This document shows, one piece after another, positions 63,703 to 64,000 of a DNA stretch of 64,000 nucleotides. How positions within the stretch are numbered: position 1 is the first letter of the stretch; each line of letters begins with the position of its first letter. The DNA comes from Acetispira formosa (nom. nud.) (GTDB taxonomy: Bacteria; Desulfobacterota; Desulfarculia; Adiutricales; Adiutricaceae). The position numbers and the translations under genes are program-made. The notes beneath the pieces are model-generated. The model searched no databases. It was not told the origin of the DNA and was given only the letters and a program-made list of their open reading frames with translations. The DNA lies in NCBI GenBank assembly GCA_023525915.1, contig CP026657.1, positions 930,001 through 994,000 of the forward strand, written 5' to 3'.

Positions 63703-63885
63703 TCACCGTCCGCCCGGCCGTTTCGGCTTATACTTCTGACAGGGCATCCCGGAACTCCGAAATACCTCCATCGACGGCATGAATTTGCCCTTAAAACCCA
63801 TGTATCGGCAACCATAGGGATTCTTGGGTTCCCAAGTGACGAAAAAATGCTGGCAGTAGCGGCAATTTATTTTATAAACGTCCAT
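63703..63885 (-). CDS. Small Cys-rich protein, 60 aa
   Basis: MDVYKINCRYCQHFFVTWEP, KNPYGCRYMGFKGKFMPSME, VFRSSGMPCQKYKPKRPGGR. Matches a short family often mislabelled uracil-DNA glycosylase in databases; the CxxC...GC...PC pattern suggests metal binding. No glycosylase motif is present. Located between the ROK gene and the next minus-strand gene. Confidence 0.8.
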   Translation of the reverse strand: MDVYKINCRYCQHFFVTWEPKNPYGCRYMGFKGKFMPSMEVFRSSGMPCQKYKPKRPGGR

Positions 63886-63928
63886 ACCAGTCGCGGCTCA
63901 AGGCCGGTCCTCCATTCAAATTTTCAGA

Positions 63929-64000
63929 TTATTTGCCGGCCTGGGCCAGATAGTCTTCCACGAAGATAATCGTCTGGCGATAGCCGTTAAAGGTGGTGAT
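63929..64000 (-). CDS. C-terminal 23 residues of a truncated gene
   Basis: Ends with TTFNGYRQTIIFVEDYLAQA, GK and stop TAA (63931-63929); the start is beyond the window. Not identifiable from this length. Confidence 0.5.
   Translation of the reverse strand: MTTFNGYRQTIIFVEDYLAQAGK

Overview
This is a chromosomal segment of about 55% GC from a Gram-negative, probably anaerobic bacterium. A Deltaproteobacteria/Desulfobacterota-like organism fits best: quaternary-amine methyltransferase with BCCT carriers, sigma-54 control, several hybrid kinases, Tat export and CCA-encoded tRNAs. There is no rRNA and no marker gene that fixes the species, so this placement is an inference. I saw no CRISPR array, complete prophage or transposase gene.

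Layout. 1-6000: a truncated DUF3798 binding protein (minus), a small ORF, an EamA permease, a Kbp-like BON-LysM protein, a two-gene unit with a Mor-like regulator behind a very good sigma-70 promoter, and a divergent otnK/otnI pair. 6000-15200: a quaternary-amine module made of an MttB-superfamily methyltransferase, two BCCT transporters, a sigma-54 activator, a DUF5714 protein and a QueG-like Fe-S protein. The promoter regions of both transporters carry TGTAAA...TTTACA-type dyads. 15500-16100: a decayed second copy of the 43.2-43.9 kb gene, with its promoter and leader. 16200-23650: two very large hybrid histidine kinases flanking a REC-GGDEF cyclase. 24300-27230: a Ca-type P-ATPase with a small membrane protein. 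27650-31800: tatABC followed by a Tat-signal small subunit and a GMC flavoprotein. 32000-38500: a zinc-ribbon protein, a membrane protein, an MCP, DUF486, a Cys-rich secreted protein and an arginase-family enzyme. 38740-43200: TetR, tRNA-Val, thrS, infC (AUU start), tRNA-Pro. 43200-46400: a 150-aa orphan with a structured leader, a PNPOx-family protein and a possible phage-like protein. 46500-51500: a yhiI-rbbA-yhhJ type export operon. 52400-54000: two Ala/charged coiled-coil stress-type proteins. 54000-57000: recQ with three C-terminal HTH repeats. 57000-63900: a DUF3298 protein, galE, a tandem Usp, pgm, a ROK kinase and a small Cys protein.

The most unusual content is between the genes. Two unrelated sequence families (called A and BC here) share one architecture: two long, almost perfect hairpins with different outer stems but the same loop core in opposite orientation, joined by a conserved spacer of about 50-75 bp. 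Several stem positions differ between copies while pairing is kept. Smaller MITE-like elements (D, D-prime, F, G) sit inside or beside these hairpins; one has an exact 9-bp duplication and one a TA duplication. There is also an 820-bp long inverted repeat at 33.5-34.4 kb.

A separate novelty candidate is an 81-82 nt structured leader RNA. It is present twice and ends in a U-run in front of the 150-aa orphan gene. Its closing helix and at least one internal helix are supported by compensatory or wobble changes between the copies.
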